From Herbaspirillum sp. YR522 (GTDB taxonomy: Bacteria > Pseudomonadota > Gammaproteobacteria > Burkholderiales > Burkholderiaceae_D), in NCBI RefSeq assembly GCF_000282575.1, contig NZ_AKJA01000036.1, forward strand, positions 1 through 36,025: a stretch of 36,025 nt of DNA. Reading direction: 5' to 3'. Positions 33,948-36,025 of this stretch are shown here, one piece after another (positions within the stretch are counted from its first letter, which is position 1; each line of letters starts with the position of its first letter). The position numbers and the translations under genes were made by a program. A model generated the notes under the pieces. The model was given only the letters and a program-made list of their open reading frames with translations. It did not search any database and was not told the origin of the DNA.

Positions 33948-35033
33948 TCAGAACGAGTGGTGCATGCCGATGGTGGTGACCAGCTGGCCGCGACCACCCG
34001 AGACACCGGTGGCACCACTGGCGCCGGTACCGTTCATGACAGCGAAGCGGGCGGTGCCACCGGCGCGCTGGTAGGCGGCCTGGGCATACCACTGCGTACG
34101 CTTGGAAAAATCATGCACATGCGACAGGCTCAGGGTGTTCCAGCGCGCGCCTTCCAGCTTCGAGAAGCCGTAGCCGAAATTGAGCGTGTCGAGCGTGTTG
34201 TAGCGCCATGCCGCGCCCAGGTCGGCGTTCTTCTGCTTGGGCGTGGCGCCCGTCGGCAGGGCCAGCTTGACCTGGGTGTAGTCGGCATTCAGGCGCACCG
34301 GACCGATGGTGTAGCCGACGCCGCCAGCATAGGTGGTGAGGCTGTTGAAGACGGTGGCCGCATTGCCCAGGCCGACGCTGGTGAGGAAAGTGCCGGCATA
34401 GCCCGCGGCGCGGTTATTGAGCTTCGAATACGCCAGCGCCGCACGCAGCGGTCCGTTGGTGTAGGTGGCGCCCGCGCTGATGTTGCGGCCGTTGGCATTG
34501 TCGCCCGCCACTTCGCCGAACCCGACCATCAGGCTGCCCTGGAAGCCGCCGGCGGTGGGCGTGGTGTAGCGCACCGCGTTGTCGAGCTGATAGGTGTTGG
34601 CCAGGCTGTCCAGGTTACCCGGGTGGAACAGGTACCAGTTGGTCAGCTGGAAGGCGTTGGACAGCTTGCCCACATAGTCGAACACCACGTCGGGCATGTG
34701 GCCCATGGTCACCGCGCCGAAGCTGCCGGCCAGGCCGACGGTGCTGTAGCGGTTGAACAGCTTGCTCGAGTTGGGCACGCTGCCGGAGTCGGTATAGAAG
34801 CCGGCTTCCAGCTGGAAGTTGGCCGACAGGCCTCCGCCCAGGTCTTCCACGCCACGAAAGCCGATACGGTCCGGTTGCATCGTGCCTTGATCCAGGCGCG
34901 TCACGGAACCGCCGCCGAGGTTGTTGATGTAGGCCACGCCAGCATCCAGGCTACCGTAGATGGTCACGCTGCTCTGCGCACAGGCACCGGCCGACAGGCA
35001 GGATGCTGCTGCGGCAATCATTAACTTCTTCAT
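33948..35033 (-). CDS. Outer-membrane porin, Burkholderiales type
   Basis: A 361-residue general porin of the Gram-negative porin (Porin_4) family. A signal peptide (LMIAAAASCLSAGACA, about 4-20) is followed by the mature start SSVTIYGSLDAGVAYIN, the typical first strand. RIGFRGVEDLGGGLSANFQLEAGF contains the conserved second and third strands. The protein ends TIGMHHSF, with the terminal Phe needed for BAM assembly. It should form a 16-strand trimer admitting small anionic solutes. ATG 35033 has AAGGGGAG upstream. It lies next to an aromatic-oxygenase reductase gene on the same strand, with its own terminator. Confidence 0.93.
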   Translation of the reverse strand: MKKLMIAAAASCLSAGACAQSSVTIYGSLDAGVAYINNLGGGSVTRLDQGTMQPDRIGFRGVEDLGGGLSANFQLEAGFYTDSGSVPNSSKLFNRYSTVGLAGSFGAVTMGHMPDVVFDYVGKLSNAFQLTNWYLFHPGNLDSLANTYQLDNAVRYTTPTAGGFQGSLMVGFGEVAGDNANGRNISAGATYTNGPLRAALAYSKLNNRAAGYAGTFLTSVGLGNAATVFNSLTTYAGGVGYTIGPVRLNADYTQVKLALPTGATPKQKNADLGAAWRYNTLDTLNFGYGFSKLEGARWNTLSLSHVHDFSKRTQWYAQAAYQRAGGTARFAVMNGTGASGATGVSGGRGQLVTTIGMHHSF

Positions 35034-35197
35034 TAAACTCCCCTTCAACGAATAAGCATACCAACGGCCTAGGCCGCATTTGACTCACTGCTTCCAGCCG
35101 CCCCGTGCGGATGAAAGGTGACTGCGCCGGATCCCTCCCCCGCCGCGTGGTCGGCTGGCGTGGGGCTTGCCGGGTGGCGCGCTGTCCGGTGATATTT

Positions 35198-35223
35198 GTT
35201 CCACCTATGGATCAACGTTCCAC
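35198..35223. promoter_or_regulatory. Direct repeats in the porin upstream region
   Basis: GTTCCAC occurs at 35198-35204 and 35217-35223, 19 bp apart (nearly two helical turns), upstream of the porin. This would suit an activator or repressor dimer binding in tandem; which one is not known. Confidence 0.35.
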
Positions 35224-35240
35224 AAATTTAATCAGGCTCA

Positions 35241-35272
35241 AAAAAATGCCCGGTGCCAGCAGCACGGGCATT
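35241..35272 (-). terminator. Rho-independent terminator of the reductase gene
   Basis: AATGCCCG and CGGGCATT with a further TGC/GCA pair form an 11-bp stem with a bulged G. On the minus strand six T residues follow (35241-35246). It begins 20 bp after the reductase stop. Confidence 0.8.
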
Positions 35273-35292
35273 ACGCGTCCTTGTTCTTCGGC

Positions 35293-36024
35293 TCAGATAT
35301 CCAGCAGGAGCCGTTGCCCCTTGCAGCCGGACACGCACACCATCATGGTCTTGCCGGCGGCCCGCTCGGACTTGCTCAACACGCCGTCACGATGGTCCGG
35401 CTGGCCTTCGATGACCTTGGTCTCGCAGGCGCCGCAGACCCCTTCGCGGCAGCTATGGTCGACGTTGATGCCGGCATCCAGCAAGGCGTCGAGCAGCGAC
35501 TTTCCGGCCGGCACCGTGATGCTCTGCTTGCTGCGTGCCAGTTCGGCGACGTAGCTGCCGCCCTGGACCGCTTCCACCTTCTCGGCGGCGAAACGCTCGA
35601 TATGCACATGGGGCAGGCCCAGTTCTTCGCAGATCGCTTCGAAGGCATTGAGCATCGGCGTCGGGCCGCAGCAATAGAAATGCGCGTCGCGCGGCCTGGA
35701 TGCCAGGAACCCCTTGAGATCGGGCGGCGTGCCCGCTTCATCGTCGAAATGGCTGGTGACGTTTTGTTCACCCAGCAGTTGCGCCGTGAATGCGGCTTCG
35801 GCGCGCGAACGCGCGCAATAGAACAGTTCGGCCGACTTGCCCTGGCCGCGCAGTTGACCGAACATGCAGGAGATCGGCGTGATGCCGATGCCGCCGGCGA
35901 TCAACACCGAATGGGCCGCGCCCGGCTCGAGCGGGAAGTTGTTGCGCGGTGCCGAGATGGTCAACGTCGCACCTACCCGCAGCGTGTCGTGCACGTAGCG
36001 CGAGCCGCCACGGCTGGGGGGGGC
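35293..36024 (-). CDS. Oxygenase reductase, phthalate dioxygenase reductase/VanB type (partial)
   Basis: The C-terminal 243 residues of an iron-sulfur flavoprotein whose N-terminus lies beyond the right edge. Reading inward from the edge, SRGGSRYVHD is the end of the flavin domain. LIAGGIGITPISCM and FYCCGPTPMLNAFE are the NAD-binding motifs. The plant-type 2Fe-2S cluster is held by the cysteines in SCREGVCGACE and by one in MMVC. Such reductases pass electrons from NADH to a Rieske oxygenase that attacks an aromatic ring or removes a methyl group. The oxygenase partner is not in this window. It is followed by a terminator. Confidence 0.9.
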   Translation of the reverse strand, partial: APPSRGGSRYVHDTLRVGATLTISAPRNNFPLEPGAAHSVLIAGGIGITPISCMFGQLRGQGKSAELFYCARSRAEAAFTAQLLGEQNVTSHFDDEAGTPPDLKGFLASRPRDAHFYCCGPTPMLNAFEAICEELGLPHVHIERFAAEKVEAVQGGSYVAELARSKQSITVPAGKSLLDALLDAGINVDHSCREGVCGACETKVIEGQPDHRDGVLSKSERAAGKTMMVCVSGCKGQRLLLDI

Positions 36025-36025
36025 C

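Noticed and set aside
33918..35024. 368-codon frame antisense to the porin
   Set aside because: It is a low-complexity Gly/Ala/Val/Gln product from the reverse of a porin gene; no start signal.

Overview
The window looks like a chromosomal stretch from a Gram-negative betaproteobacterium of the order Burkholderiales, most likely Oxalobacteraceae and Herbaspirillum-like. This rests on a Burkholderiales-type trimeric porin (SSVTIYGSLDAG start, HHSF end), a phthalate-dioxygenase-type reductase, two Burkholderiales-style chemoreceptors, moderately high GC and many LysR/TetR/AraC-controlled catabolic modules. The genus is inference; no rRNA or tRNA gene was seen to confirm it.

Layout. (1) 1-1800: a hipBA toxin-antitoxin operon behind five operators on an exact 26-bp pitch. 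(2) 1846-9518: divergent regulator/enzyme pairs (MerR with alpha/beta hydrolase, TetR with a TetX-like flavin monooxygenase, TetR with an SDR, TetR with an MFS drug exporter), most with readable palindromic operators, plus one small frameshifted gene. (3) 9519-10111: a degraded intergenic stretch. (4) 10112-12127: a secreted, probably autotransported protein with HAF repeats on an exact 141-bp period. (5) 12280-14460: a lower-GC islet of small orphan genes, intact and broken, resembling immunity genes, with recurring copies of a GTCTGC...CGGCCAG element between them. (6) 14655-20045: AraC/SDR, an exported metallo-beta-lactamase-fold hydrolase, and a 6PGDH-like dehydrogenase with a LysR regulator.

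(7) 20271-24867: a tight operon for an MHS-family importer, an M20 amidohydrolase and a glutaminase, with a divergent LysR gene. The gene content suggests uptake and breakdown of N-acyl-glutamine-type compounds. (8) 24864-27490: a chemoreceptor and an orphan amino-acid-type binding protein. (9) 27900-31471: a katN-yciE-yciF stress operon (manganese catalase plus two ferritin-like proteins), a small unknown gene and a DUF421 membrane protein. (10) 31561-36025: a second chemoreceptor, a 128/129-bp tandem array of REP-like hairpins, a porin, and the 3' part of a 2Fe-2S oxygenase reductase running off the right edge.

Overall this is accessory, environment-facing DNA: sensing (two chemoreceptors), uptake (porin, MHS, binding protein), detoxification (monooxygenase, SDRs, exporter, catalase) and selfish or competition-related elements (hipBA, orphan immunity-like genes). 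The least explained structures are the hipBA operator ladder, the orphan-gene islet with its boundary repeats, the amidohydrolase-glutaminase operon and the REP-like array.
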